A stretch of 64,000 nucleotides of DNA from CAWKGC01 sp963849005 (GTDB taxonomy: Bacteria > Pseudomonadota > Gammaproteobacteria > Burkholderiales > Usitatibacteraceae). Position 1 is the first letter of the stretch, and every line of letters starts with the position of its first letter. The notes under the pieces were generated by a model. The model had not been told where the DNA came from. It did not search any database and saw only the letters and a program-made list of their open reading frames with translations. This document shows positions 1 through 11,586 of the stretch, in pieces. The stretch spans positions 310,001-374,000 of the forward strand of contig CAWKGC010000019.1 in NCBI GenBank assembly GCA_963849005.1, given 5' to 3'. The position numbers and the translations under genes were made by a program.

Positions 1-248
1 AGGCCGATGTTCCGGGCGCGGAAGGCGTCGCGCTCGCCGGGCGAAAGCGCCGTGACGAGCGCGCCGCCGACCCGGATTTCGCCTTCGGTCGGCGTGGCGA
101 GGCCCGCGATGGCGTTGAGGAGCGTGGACTTGCCGCTGCCCGACGGGCCCAGCACCAGCGCGTGCGCGCCATCCTCGACGTCCCATGCGGGCACGTCGAG
201 CACGACGCGGTTGGCGTAGCGCTGCTTGAGCCCGCGGAGCGATAGCAC
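1..248 (-). CDS. ABC transporter ATP-binding protein (N-terminal part, runs off window)
   Basis: Only the first ~82 codons are present; the rest lies beyond the left edge. From a GTG at 248 the frame encodes a typical ABC ATPase start, with a Walker A motif GPSGSGKST near residue 38 followed by LLNAIAG, and then a segment resembling the region before the Q-loop of LolD/MacB-type ATPases (LSPGERDAFRARNIG). It starts 11 bases after the stop of the COG0523 GTPase and is co-directional with it and with the Fur-family gene, so it is probably the last known member of a zinc-responsive operon. LolD-like ATPases with FtsX-like permeases are known neighbours of Zur/COG0523 genes in betaproteobacteria; the substrate cannot be read here. 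The start is uncertain because no ATG lies nearby. Confidence 0.8.
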   Translation of the reverse strand, partial: MLSLRGLKQRYANRVVLDVPAWDVEDGAHALVLGPSGSGKSTLLNAIAGLATPTEGEIRVGGALVTALSPGERDAFRARNIG

Positions 249-258
249 GCGACCGGCC

Positions 259-1251
<993 letters not shown>

Positions 1252-1268
1252 GGGGGCTCCGTTGGGAT

Positions 1269-2397
1269 CTAGGTGCGGACGGGCGCTCGGCCCGCCATGG
1301 CGAGGTTCTTGCGCGCATCCGCGATGAAGGAATCCAGGGTATGGGCGACGAAGGCTTCATCAAGCCCCTCGACGATGAAGACGATTCGCGAGCGTCGGTC
1401 GGCGTCCGGCCAGCGCGCGAGGCGCGCCGGGGGGTAGAAGCTGTGCTGCACGGCGTGGATCGCGATCGGCGCGTCGCTGCCTTCGATGTTGACCAGCCCC
1501 TTCACGCGCAGCACCTGCTCGCCGCGCAGCGTGAGCAGCATGTCGAACGCTTCTTCGAGCGCGCCCTCGGGCAGCGGCTGGTCGTCGGTCCAGACGAAGG
1601 TGCGGATGCGTTCATGGGGGTCAGACCCCATTTCCCGGTTGATTCCCGTGGGGTCCGACCCCATTTTTCGGTCGATTCCCGGCAAGGGAATCGACGCTGC
1701 GAAAAATGGGCTCTGACCCCGATTCCCCTCCACGGCCAACCACCGTTTCACATCCGGCGCACTGCCATCCAAGCGATAAAGCCCGGTATCGAAGAGCTTC
1801 GCGGCATCGACGTCGCCATTCGCCGCGCGAAGGATGGTCGCGCCCGGGTTCAGCTTCGCGAGGCGCGCTTCCAGGATGGCGACCTCTTCCTCGCGGGCAA
1901 GGATCGGTCTTGGTGATGACGATGCGGTCGGCGACCGCGGCCTGCTTCACCGATTCGCGATGCCGGTCGAGCGTGGCCATGCCGTGCTCGGCATCGACCG
2001 TGGTGACCACGCCGGAGAGCGCATAGCGCGCCGCGACCACCGGCATCTCGATCAGCGTATGCAGGATCGGCGCCGGGTCGGCGAGCCCCGTGGTCTCGAT
2101 CACCGCGCGCCGGAACGCCGGGATCTCGCCAGCGGCGCGCTTGAAGTAGAGGTCGCGCAAGGCCTGCACGAGGTCGCCCGCGACGCTGCAGCACACGCAG
2201 CCGTTGGCCATGACGACGATGTTCTCGCTCGATTCGCGCACCAGGAGGTGGTCGATCGGCACCGCGCCGAATTCGTTCACCAGCACCGCGCAGTCGGCGA
2301 ACGCGGGGTCGCGCAGCACGCGGTTGAGGAGCGTCGTCTTGCCGCTGCCGAGGTAGCCGGTGAGCAGCGTGACGGGAGTGAGCGCGGTGGCGGTCAT
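1269..2397 (-). pseudogene. second COG0523 GTPase, frameshifted and carrying an in-frame dispersed repeat
   Basis: The N-terminal G domain starts at an ATG at 2397 with Walker A GYLGSGKT, metal motif GCVCC and guanine motif VITKTD. Directly after TKTD an extra base in a C/G run at about 1901-1902 shifts the frame. The expected continuation (LAREEEVAILEARLAKLNPGA) is in the next frame and runs through a complete C-terminal CobW domain to the TAG at 1269. Between the domains, where relatives carry a His-rich linker, the frame reads through a GGGGTCAGACCCC-type inverted repeat (1617-1728), adding about 37 residues including KMGSDP and REMGSDP. The single-base shift may be a sequencing error; the repeat insertion is real structure and keeps the frame open. 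Confidence 0.8.
1617..1728. repeat. GGGGTCAG-family inverted repeat, copy A (inside COG0523 gene)
   Basis: It contains two short palindromes, GGGGTCAGACCCC at 1617-1629 and GGGGTCCGACCCC at 1650-1662, followed by a long hairpin whose arms (about 1659-1680 and 1686-1710) share CCCATTTTTCG and TCGATTCCC with their complements. It closes with GGGCTCTGACCCC. The same GGGGTCAG core recurs at 30.4, 38.3, 44.3 and 46.0 kb, which marks a dispersed family. This copy lies inside a coding frame and contains no stop in that frame. Confidence 0.85.
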
Positions 2398-2453
2398 GGT
2401 GGCTGAGTGGCGCAGGTGTCGAATGGAACGCGGCGCGGGGCGCGAGTTCCGTT

Positions 2454-2894
2454 TCAGTGGCAGGCCGAGCACACGCCTCGCACGTTGAGTTCGATCTCGC
2501 GCGAGACGAAGCCCCTGGGCATCCTCAACGCGAGCTTCACCGGCACGTCCTCGAGGCAGACGGTCTTGCCGCACGCGGAGCAGGTGAAATGCGCATGCGG
2601 GCCGGCCTGCCGCCCGCGGCTCGCGTTGAAGCGCCAGGTTCGGTCGTCGCCGGCAATGCGGTGCGCGAGGCCGGCCCCGGTGAGCCAGTCCAGCACGCGG
2701 TACACGGTGACGCGGTCCACGCTCAACACGCCGCGCAGGCGCGCCTCGACGTCATGGTGGCTGAGCGCCTCGCCGGAATCGAGCAGCGTGGCCAGCACGG
2801 CGGAGCGCGGCGAAGTGAGGCGCTCGCCTGCGGCACGGATCAGTTTCTGCGCGTCGGGGATGCGGGTGGCGCCGGTGTGTTGCGAAGATGGCAT
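2454..2894 (-). CDS. zur: Fur-family transcriptional regulator, probable zinc uptake regulator Zur
   Basis: 146 residues, the usual Fur/Zur length. The N-terminal winged helix spans about 15-85 (VDRVTVYRVLDWL is the recognition region). A C-terminal metal domain follows, with HAHFTCSACGK and a terminal VCSACH. Cys105, Cys108, Cys142 and Cys145 form the two CxxC pairs of the structural zinc site. Fur proteins repress target genes when their metal is bound. Assignment as Zur rather than Fur rests on the downstream COG0523 GTPases and ABC ATPase, a recognised zinc-starvation arrangement. The gene heads the operon, and a promoter with an overlapping inverted repeat sits immediately upstream (2901-2940). 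Confidence 0.85.
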   Translation of the reverse strand: MPSSQHTGATRIPDAQKLIRAAGERLTSPRSAVLATLLDSGEALSHHDVEARLRGVLSVDRVTVYRVLDWLTGAGLAHRIAGDDRTWRFNASRGRQAGPHAHFTCSACGKTVCLEDVPVKLALRMPRGFVSREIELNVRGVCSACH

Positions 2895-2900
2895 CGCGCC

Positions 2901-2940
2901 ATTGTAGGCGCGGCGGGCGCGAGAATGCAATTCGGTTGCA
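2901..2940 (-). promoter_or_regulatory. zur operon promoter with candidate Zur operator
   Basis: On the minus strand a -35 TTGCAT (2925-2930) and a -10 TACAAT (2901-2906) are separated by 18 bp. An inverted repeat TGCAA-N5-TTGCA (2926-2940) overlaps the -35 element, a suitable place for a repressor. The -10 ends only 6 bases before the ATG at 2894, so transcription would start at or next to the start codon, implying a leaderless or nearly leaderless mRNA. Assignment to Zur is inferred from position and autoregulation typical of the family. Confidence 0.55.
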
Positions 2941-2949
2941 GATGCAAGG

Positions 2950-3867
2950 CTACTTGCGGCGCTTTGCGCGCGGATGCGCGGCGTCGTAGGTTTTCGCAAG
3001 GTGCTGGAAATCCAGGTGCGTGTAGACCTGCGTGGAAGCGATGCTCGCGTGGCCGAGCATTTCCTGCACGGCGCGCAGGTCGCCCGAGGACTGCAGCACG
3101 TGGGAAGCGAAGGAGTGCCTGAGCATGTGCGGATGCACCGAGCGGTCGATGCCCGCAGCCGTGGCCCAGTGCTTGACGCGCCGCTGCACTTCGCGCGCGC
3201 CCAGCCGCTTGCCTCGCGCGCCGAGAAAAAGTGCCGATTCCCCGGGTGCGGCCAGCGGCGCGCGTGCTGCGAGCCATGCCCTGATCGCTTCGACCGCATG
3301 CCTGCCCACCGGGACGATGCGCGTCTTGGCGCCCTTGCCGGTGACGCGGACCTCACCGGTCGCAAGATCGACCGCGCCGAGATCGAGCCCGGTCAGCTCC
3401 GATACGCGCAGCCCGCACGAGTAGGCCAGCTCGAAGAGGGCCCGGTCGCGCAGGCCCGCGTCCGATCGGTCGGCGACCTGCACCAGCCGCACCGCTTCAT
3501 CGGGGGAGAGCGCCTCGGGCAGCAACTTCTCGGCGCGCGGCGGGCGGATCCCGTTGCAGGGATTGGCCGCCGCTTTGCCTTGCCGGGCGAGAAAATCGAA
3601 CAGCCCGCGCCAGCCGGAAAGCATCCGGGAGAGCGACTTCGGCGCGAGTCCCTTGCCGTGCAGCGTGGCGACGAACCGGCGGATGTCGTGCGCGCCAAGC
3701 GCCGCAAGCGGCCGGTCGCCTGCGAGCGCCAGCAGCGCCAGCGCGTCGCGCCGGTAGGCAGAGATGGTGTGCGCCGCGAGGCGCCGCTCGTAGGCGAGGT
3801 GTGAAATCCAGTCCTCTAGCGCCGGGGGCGGCGCGGGGGCAGTTTCGTCCGCGTCGCTACGCGGCAT
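2950..3867 (-). CDS. xerC: tyrosine recombinase XerC
   Basis: Site-specific recombinase that, with XerD, resolves chromosome dimers at dif. An N-terminal SAM-like core-binding domain (about 15-100) is followed by the catalytic domain. All catalytic residues are visible (numbered from the ATG at 3867): Arg154 in GLRVSEL, the Lys of GKGAKTR, His247 and Arg250 in HMLRHS, His273 in GHAS, and nucleophile Tyr282 in VYTHLDF. An ATG 15 codons upstream at 3912 exists, but the 3867 start gives the usual ~305 residues and a short overlap with the DUF484 gene. It is the last gene of the acyltransferase-dapF-DUF484-xerC series. Confidence 0.93.
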   Translation of the reverse strand: MPRSDADETAPAPPPALEDWISHLAYERRLAAHTISAYRRDALALLALAGDRPLAALGAHDIRRFVATLHGKGLAPKSLSRMLSGWRGLFDFLARQGKAAANPCNGIRPPRAEKLLPEALSPDEAVRLVQVADRSDAGLRDRALFELAYSCGLRVSELTGLDLGAVDLATGEVRVTGKGAKTRIVPVGRHAVEAIRAWLAARAPLAAPGESALFLGARGKRLGAREVQRRVKHWATAAGIDRSVHPHMLRHSFASHVLQSSGDLRAVQEMLGHASIASTQVYTHLDFQHLAKTYDAAHPRAKRRK

Positions 3868-4528
3868 GGCCCTGCACGAGCGTAACGAAGCGGCCGAGCG
3901 TGGCACCGGCAAGCTCGCCGATGCGCCCGAGGTGAAGCGTGCCCATCTCGGGATAGAAGCGCTGCGGGTCTTCGCTGGCGAGCACGATCACGCCGAAGGA
4001 CGCTTCGCGCTTGAGCGGCAGGATGGCGAAGCTCTTCAGGTGCGCCGCCGCCTCGCCGAACCACGATTGCGTTTCATACACGGCGTGGTGGCCGCAGTAG
4101 GGCGCCGTCATCTGCGCGACGAACTGCCTGAGCTCCGCGGCAACCGGCGTGAACTCCGGCGCGTCGCCCGTCTCCGCGATGTTCCACAGGCGGACCGCGA
4201 CGTGCGGAACCGCGAAATGGTCCAGCAAGTCGAGGTACAGCGTGTCGAACACGGCCTCGAGGCTCACCGCCTCGATCAGGCGGCAGGCGAGCTTGTGCAC
4301 CTTCTCGCCGATCGCGTCGTTCTCCTCGCCGAAGCGGATCAGCTCGCGCAGCTTGTCCTCGACCAGGCGGTTCTTCTCGCGCACCGCCACCAGCTGCCGC
4401 TCGCCTATCGAGACCGCGCGCCCGCCGTGGGGGTGCGGGAGCGCGAGGCCCACGAGGATATCGACGTGCTGCTCGAAGAACGAAGGGTTCTGCTTGAGGA
4501 ACTCCGCGACCTGCTCGGTGGTGACCAA
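3857..4528 (-). CDS. DUF484 family protein
   Basis: 223 residues of the DUF484 (YigA-like) family, a GAF-like domain found between dapF and xerC in many proteobacteria; biochemical role unknown. The start MVTTEQVAEFLKQNPSFFEQ is the family hallmark (tandem QNP-FF near the N-terminus), followed by a coiled stretch (about 45-75) and the GAF-like region (about 80-215). It lies 27 bases downstream of dapF and overlaps the start of xerC, consistent with co-transcription. Confidence 0.9.
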   Translation of the reverse strand: MVTTEQVAEFLKQNPSFFEQHVDILVGLALPHPHGGRAVSIGERQLVAVREKNRLVEDKLRELIRFGEENDAIGEKVHKLACRLIEAVSLEAVFDTLYLDLLDHFAVPHVAVRLWNIAETGDAPEFTPVAAELRQFVAQMTAPYCGHHAVYETQSWFGEAAAHLKSFAILPLKREASFGVIVLASEDPQRFYPEMGTLHLGRIGELAGATLGRFVTLVQGHAA

Positions 4529-4555
4529 ATGGATGCTCCCTGTTGCCGCGGTTCT

Positions 4556-5386
4556 CTAGATCTCGATCTCGCCCGTGTAGACGAACGCGGCCTCGCCGCT
4601 CATCAATACCGGCGCGCCCCCTGACCGCCATTGTATCGTGAGGTCCCCGCCGCGCGTGCTGACGCGGACCGTGTCTTCGAGCAGGCGTTGCCTGATGCCG
4701 GTGACCACGGCGGCGCAGGCCCCGGTGCCGCAGGCGAGCGTCTCGCCCGCGCCGCGCTCCCAGACGCGCAGCCGAACGTGGCTCGGCGAGACGACCTGGA
4801 AGTAGCCCGCGTTGACGCGCTGCGGGAAGCGCGGGTGGTGCTCGATCCTCGGCCCCTGCGTGGTCACGGGCGCGGCATCGATGTCCGCCACGCGCTGCAC
4901 GGCGTGCGGGTTGCCCATGGAAACGACGCCGATTTCCACCGCCAGGCCATCGACGTCGAGCGCGTAGGTGACGCGCTCCTCCGGCGCCTCGAAGGGGATG
5001 TCCTTCGGCGCGAAGCGCGGCGCGCCCATGTCCACGGTGACGGTCCCGGAAGGATCCACCCTCGGCACGATGATGCCGCGCGCGGTCTCGACCTTGAGTT
5101 CGGTGCGGGTGGCGAGGCCCTGGTCGAGCACGAAGCGGGCGAAGCAGCGCGCGCCGTTGCCGCACTGCTCGACCTCGCCGCCGTCGGCGTTCCAGATGCG
5201 GTAGCGGAAATCGTTGTCCGGGGAAGCGGGCGGCTCGACCACGAGCACCTGGTCGCAGCCCACCCCGAAGTGCCGGTCGGCGAGCCTGCGCACCTGTTCG
5301 GCGGAAAGCGAGACCTGCTGGCGGACGCCGTCGATGACGACGAAGTCGTTGCCTTGCCCGTGCATCTTGCTGAAGCGCAGAAGCAT
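4556..5386 (-). CDS. dapF: diaminopimelate epimerase
   Basis: 276-residue cytosolic enzyme that interconverts LL- and meso-diaminopimelate for lysine and peptidoglycan synthesis. The start MLLRFSKMHGQGNDFVVID is canonical. The two catalytic cysteines are in CGNGARC (Cys75) and ACGTGAC (Cys219). Length matches the family. The gene begins 9 bases after the stop of the upstream acyltransferase gene and precedes DUF484 and xerC, a conserved betaproteobacterial order. Confidence 0.96.
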   Translation of the reverse strand: MLLRFSKMHGQGNDFVVIDGVRQQVSLSAEQVRRLADRHFGVGCDQVLVVEPPASPDNDFRYRIWNADGGEVEQCGNGARCFARFVLDQGLATRTELKVETARGIIVPRVDPSGTVTVDMGAPRFAPKDIPFEAPEERVTYALDVDGLAVEIGVVSMGNPHAVQRVADIDAAPVTTQGPRIEHHPRFPQRVNAGYFQVVSPSHVRLRVWERGAGETLACGTGACAAVVTGIRQRLLEDTVRVSTRGGDLTIQWRSGGAPVLMSGEAAFVYTGEIEI

Positions 5387-5395
5387 CGCCCGATC

Positions 5396-6292
5396 CTACT
5401 TTCGTTTCTTGTAGGGAGAAGGTTCCCCCACGGGGCGCGTCTTGTAGCGCTTGTGCGCCCAGAAATACTGCTCGGGCATCTCCTTCGTGCGTTCCTCGAT
5501 GAAGGCATTCATCCTGCGCACATCGGCCTCGAGGTCATCGGTCGGGTAGTTTTCCCAGGCGGGATAGCACTCGACTTCATAGCCCTCCGGCGTCATGCGG
5601 GAGACGACCGGGACGATCTTCGCGCCCGTGAGCTTCGCCAGCCGCGGCATCGCGGTGACGGTTGCCGCGGGCGTGGCGAAGAACGGCACGAACAGCGCGT
5701 CGCGCGGCCCGAAGTCCATGTCGGGCAGGAAATAAAAGGGCACCGGCTCGCGGATCGCGCGGATGATCGGCCGCATGCCGTCCTGCCTGCTGATCAGTTT
5801 CGGCCTGCCGAAACGCAGCCTGCCGTGCAGCAGGTACTTGTCCACCACGGGGTTCTTCTGCCGGCTGTAGATCGAGGCGCTGTCGGGCCAGGTGTCGGCA
5901 ATGCGCGCGCCCCCGATGTTCAGTCCGACGAAATGCGGGGAGAGCATGATCACAGGCACCTTGTTGGCCAATGGCTCGAGGTGCTCGCGGCCCTTGAGCT
6001 TCACCATGCCCAGCACGCGCTTTTCGGATCCGAACCACAGCACCGAAAGCTCCATCGAGGCGCGTCCCAGCGCGCGAAAGTGCGCGCGTCCCAGCTCGCG
6101 GCGCTCCGCCTCGGGCATGTCCGGGAAAGCAAGCCGGAGGTTGACGTCGGTGACGCGCCCCCGGCCGAAGCGATACAGGATCGAGCCCAGCGCGTAGCCG
6201 ATGCCGCGGATCCACGGCGCGGGGAGCAGGTGCACCAGCCAGACGAAGCCGAGCCCGGCGTAGGTGCCCGCGCGACGCAGGAGCGGGCTCAC
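5396..6292 (-). CDS. lipid A biosynthesis (LpxL/HtrB-type) acyltransferase, HX4N variant
   Basis: 298-residue inner-membrane late acyltransferase of lipid A synthesis, with an N-terminal membrane segment (about 10-30). A GTG start at 6292 is chosen because a strong AGGAGG site lies just upstream and the GTGA overlaps the stop of the preceding acyltransferase gene, giving translational coupling. The family body is clear: SIYSRQKNPVVDKYLL, PFYFLPDMDFGPRDALFVPFF, and MPEQYFWAHKRYKTRP near the end. The family catalytic motif HX4(D/E) reads HFVGLN here (His120, Asn125), so the expected acidic residue is Asn. Whether activity is retained cannot be judged; the second copy next door has an intact motif. 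Confidence 0.9.
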   Translation of the reverse strand: MSPLLRRAGTYAGLGFVWLVHLLPAPWIRGIGYALGSILYRFGRGRVTDVNLRLAFPDMPEAERRELGRAHFRALGRASMELSVLWFGSEKRVLGMVKLKGREHLEPLANKVPVIMLSPHFVGLNIGGARIADTWPDSASIYSRQKNPVVDKYLLHGRLRFGRPKLISRQDGMRPIIRAIREPVPFYFLPDMDFGPRDALFVPFFATPAATVTAMPRLAKLTGAKIVPVVSRMTPEGYEVECYPAWENYPTDDLEADVRRMNAFIEERTKEMPEQYFWAHKRYKTRPVGEPSPYKKRK

Positions 6293-7182
6293 GCGGCCCC
6301 TCCTGCGGCAGGCTGCGGGGCCGGCGGCGCGCCGGCGGGGCGCTTGTAGCGGTTGTAGCCCCACAGGTATTGCGCGGGACACTGGCGCACGAGCGCCTCG
6401 ATGCGCGCATTGATGGCCCCTGCCGCCGCGGCCCGGTCGTCGGGGAGGGCTTCGCGCATCGCCTCGAGGTGGAGGCGGAAGCCGCGGCCCTTGCCGAGCC
6501 GCTCGGCGTAGCCGAACACGAGGATCGCCTTCGACGAATGCTGCAGGCGCTGGATGAGCGTCATGGTGTAGGCAGGGCGGCCGAAGAAATTGCTCCACTC
6601 GCCTTCGCCCTTCCCGGGAACCTGGTCGGGAAGGATGAAGGCCGCGCTGCCGCGCTTGAGTTGCCGCATCGTCTCGCGCACCCCGGAGAGGTTGGCGGCG
6701 ACCACGGTGCCGCGCTTTTCCTCGACGCCGCGCAGGCGGCCTTCGCGCAGCAGCTCATCGAGCCAGGCGAGCTTGTTCGGGCGCGTCATCACCACGAGCG
6801 GCACGCGCGTCCAGAGGTAGCGGCCGGCGATGTCGTAGCCGCCAAGGTGCGGAAAGACGAAGATCACGGCGCGCCCCTCGGCGCGGGCGGCTTCCACGGC
6901 CTCGAACCCGATGCACTCGACCACGTGGCCCGCGACTTCGCTGATCGGGCGGAGCAACGCATGGGCCAATTCGGTGCCGCCCTTGCCGATCTCGGCTGCG
7001 CTTTCGCGCGCCAGCTTTCGCACCCCGGCCTCGTCCCGGCAAAGGCCGCTGCCGCGCAGGTTTTCGAGGGTCAGGCGGCGAAACCGCGTCGGCAGGGCGA
7101 AGGCGATGCGGCCGAGCACGGCGCCCACCACGTGGTTGGCACGCAGCGGCAGCCAGGCAAGGAAGCGAAAGACGAGTTTCAA
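6289..7182 (-). CDS. lipid A biosynthesis (LpxL/HtrB-type) acyltransferase
   Basis: 297-residue member of the Kdo2-lipid A acyltransferase family, adding a secondary acyl chain to lipid A at the inner membrane. The catalytic motif HLGGYD (His112, Asp117) fits HX4D. Other family segments are FILPDQVPGKGEGEWSNFFG, and QCPAQYLWGYNRYKRP near the C-terminus. It is the first gene of the minus-strand series, overlaps the second acyltransferase by GTGA, and is divergent from metK. The C-terminal tail is rich in Pro and Ala (PAGAPPAPQPAAGG). Confidence 0.93.
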   Translation of the reverse strand: MKLVFRFLAWLPLRANHVVGAVLGRIAFALPTRFRRLTLENLRGSGLCRDEAGVRKLARESAAEIGKGGTELAHALLRPISEVAGHVVECIGFEAVEAARAEGRAVIFVFPHLGGYDIAGRYLWTRVPLVVMTRPNKLAWLDELLREGRLRGVEEKRGTVVAANLSGVRETMRQLKRGSAAFILPDQVPGKGEGEWSNFFGRPAYTMTLIQRLQHSSKAILVFGYAERLGKGRGFRLHLEAMREALPDDRAAAAGAINARIEALVRQCPAQYLWGYNRYKRPAGAPPAPQPAAGGAA

Positions 7183-7231
7183 GGGCGGATTGTGCCGAGC
7201 GTTGGATTCGCCGGGCGGGGGCGCCCGTTTT

Positions 7232-7240
7232 TGCTAAAAT
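7232..7240 (+). promoter_or_regulatory. candidate extended -10 promoter of metK
   Basis: TGCTAAAAT contains an extended -10 (TG-N-TAAAAT, hexamer 7235-7240) about 37 bases before the metK ATG. No good -35 is seen at the usual distance, which an extended -10 can tolerate. No SAM riboswitch fits in the short leader. Confidence 0.4.
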
Positions 7241-7276
7241 AGCCGGCTTGATTCCTGGCGACTGTGGGGTGACCCG

Positions 7277-8476
<1,200 letters not shown>

Positions 8477-8495
8477 TCCGCCGTGCCATGAACGC

Positions 8496-8530
8496 GAACG
8501 GGCGGCCCGCGGGCCGCCCGTTCGCTTTTC
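8496..8530 (+). terminator. intrinsic terminator of metK
   Basis: A near-perfect GC hairpin (arm GAACGGGCGGCCCGC from 8496, complementary arm ending at 8523) is followed by GCTTTT. It lies 20 bases after the metK stop and also separates it from the convergent gene at 8570. Confidence 0.88.
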
Positions 8531-8569
8531 CAGCTTCCCGTCATGTCACCCCGCGCAGCGGGCGACGCC

Positions 8570-9785
8570 TCATCGACCGAACAGGCCCTTCTTCAGCAGG
8601 TCGAGCGGGTTGACCGGCTCCTCCTTTTTCTTTTCCTGGCGTTCCTGCGAGGCTTCGGCGCCGAGCATCGTCATCGAGGTCGACTTCACGCGCACGCGCA
8701 GCGTCCACTCGGGATTCCATGCCGCCAGCGCCTTGGGATCCGCAGGCCGTGGTGGATGCAGGAGATTGAGCTCGTTGCCATACGCGATGGCGCGCACCAT
8801 TGCGCCGCCGGCTTCGGCGTAGATGCCGCTCGGGATTGCACAGCGTTGCGTGGTGGCAGGCAGGAGCACCTTGTCCTTCACCCACTGGTCGATCTGCGCG
8901 TTGGACAGGTAGTCCATGAGGCCGAGCCCCGCTTCGGGCAGGTCGCTCGAACTCCACAGGATCATGTCGCCCGATTGCGTGCCCCCCACCGCGGAGAGGA
9001 AGTAGGCGCGCGCAGTGGCGACCGCGTTCCAGCTCGCGGTGATGGCGGACTTCGCGTCGCCGGGCGCGGCAAGTTTCAGCTTTTCCATGAAATCCTGCTG
9101 GTTGCCGATCGCGAACTTGAGGCTGGGAGGCACTCCTTCGCCGGTGACGGCATGGTCGCCCTGGAGCGAGGCATTGGCAGGAACGCGCTGCTTGTCCTTT
9201 TCGTTGGGCCATATGGCATGGCCGGCGGCGGACGTGGCGCCGCGCTCGGGCGCATAGCGGCCGACGAAGAACTTCGCGAAATCCGCCGGGGCCGCGGTCG
9301 CCATGTCGAGGATGCGCGGCTGTCCGGGGCGCACGCTTTCGCTGCAACCCCAGTAGAGGATCAACCGGCCCTTCGGCCTTTCCTGTTGTTCCGTTCCTTC
9401 CGGGCGACGTGCCGCCACGCACGGGTCGGGGGACGGTAAGCAATGGCAGGCTCGCGCCCATGTTCTGTCCCGGCGGGATCGCATGGGTGCCTTCCGTGCC
9501 GGCGGGCTTCTCGCGCGTGTACAGCGCGAGGTCCAGCCATTTCCCGGGCACCATGCCGAGCTTCGACCCGCCGAAGTAATTGCCCATCATGCTTCCCAGC
9601 AGCGGCATGTCCGCCATTTCCTCCGCCCCGGGGATCGAAAGGCTGATGGTGGCCACGTCCATCCAGTAGTTGGCGATGGGCGTTTTCGCGGGGGCGGCTT
9701 TCGACTGCGCGAGCAATGTCGCCGGGGCCAGCGCAACGGACACGGCGAAAGCGATGCGGGCGATGGCGGGAGCGGGGTGGGTCAT
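8570..9785 (-). pseudogene. unrecognised secreted protein, frameshifted
   Basis: From the ATG at 9785 the product begins with a signal peptide (MTHPAPAIARIAFAVSVALA, cleavage likely after LLAQS). It continues for about 115 residues to GASLPLLTV, then the frame is lost at about 9425-9440. The remaining ~285 residues lie in the adjacent frame, starting near RPEGTEQQERPKG and ending KKGLFGR at 8570. The second part includes LILYWGCSE, NAQIDQWVKDKVLLPATTQ and a Lys/Glu-rich tail. I do not recognise the family. A single indel explains the break, so this may be one intact ~400-residue periplasmic or outer-surface protein misread in sequencing. It is convergent with metK. Confidence 0.65.
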
Positions 9786-9971
9786 GGGGGTCCTCTGGAT
9801 GATGGTCTTGTGCCAGGGACCAACGCTAGCAAGTTGCGGCGGTGCAGGGCAAGGGGAGATCCCGCCGAAGTTGACCTGCGTCATCTGGAGTCGGCGCGAC
9901 CGCGCGCGGAAGCCGCTGCAAGTCGGCACCGGCATCGGCGGGGACCGGATTCATGGGGCATAAGGGCGCGT

Positions 9972-10000
9972 TTGTCCGGAGCGGCAAACAAGGGTAGAAT
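9972..10000 (+). promoter_or_regulatory. sigma70-like promoter of ahcY
   Basis: -35 TTGTCC (9972-9977) and -10 TAGAAT (9995-10000) are spaced by 17 bp. The predicted start near 10007 is immediately before the first stem of the SAH riboswitch, which supports both calls. Confidence 0.7.
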
Positions 10001-10008
10001 TGCGTGCC

Positions 10009-10085
10009 TCCCCGAGGAGCGTTGCAACAGGCTTCCCGCCTGCCAGGCTCGGGGTAATCAAAATCTCGAACCGCGCTCGTTGAAC
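10009..10085 (+). promoter_or_regulatory. SAH riboswitch upstream of ahcY
   Basis: S-adenosylhomocysteine-binding leader element. P1 pairs CCCGAG (10011-10016) with CTCGGG (10049-10054). A small internal hairpin pairs CAGGC (10028-10032) with GCCTG (10038-10042). A pseudoknot pairs GAGCG (10017-10021) with CGCTC (10074-10078). The conserved core GAGGAGCGTTGCAAC and GCCAGGCTCGGG matches the known class, which turns on ahcY when SAH builds up in beta- and gammaproteobacteria. It is followed after about 80 bases by the ahcY start. Confidence 0.93.
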
Positions 10086-10162
10086 CGTGACCCGCTCACG
10101 GGAGACGAGTGCCTCATGCATCCCTCCCTTTGTCCGGGTCGCTCTTTCAAGGAGAGTGACGC

Positions 10163-11581
<1,419 letters not shown>

Positions 11582-11586
11582 GCGCC

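Noticed and set aside
7241..7276. SAM riboswitch before metK
   Set aside because: The leader after the -10 is only about 30 bases, with no conserved core or pairing.
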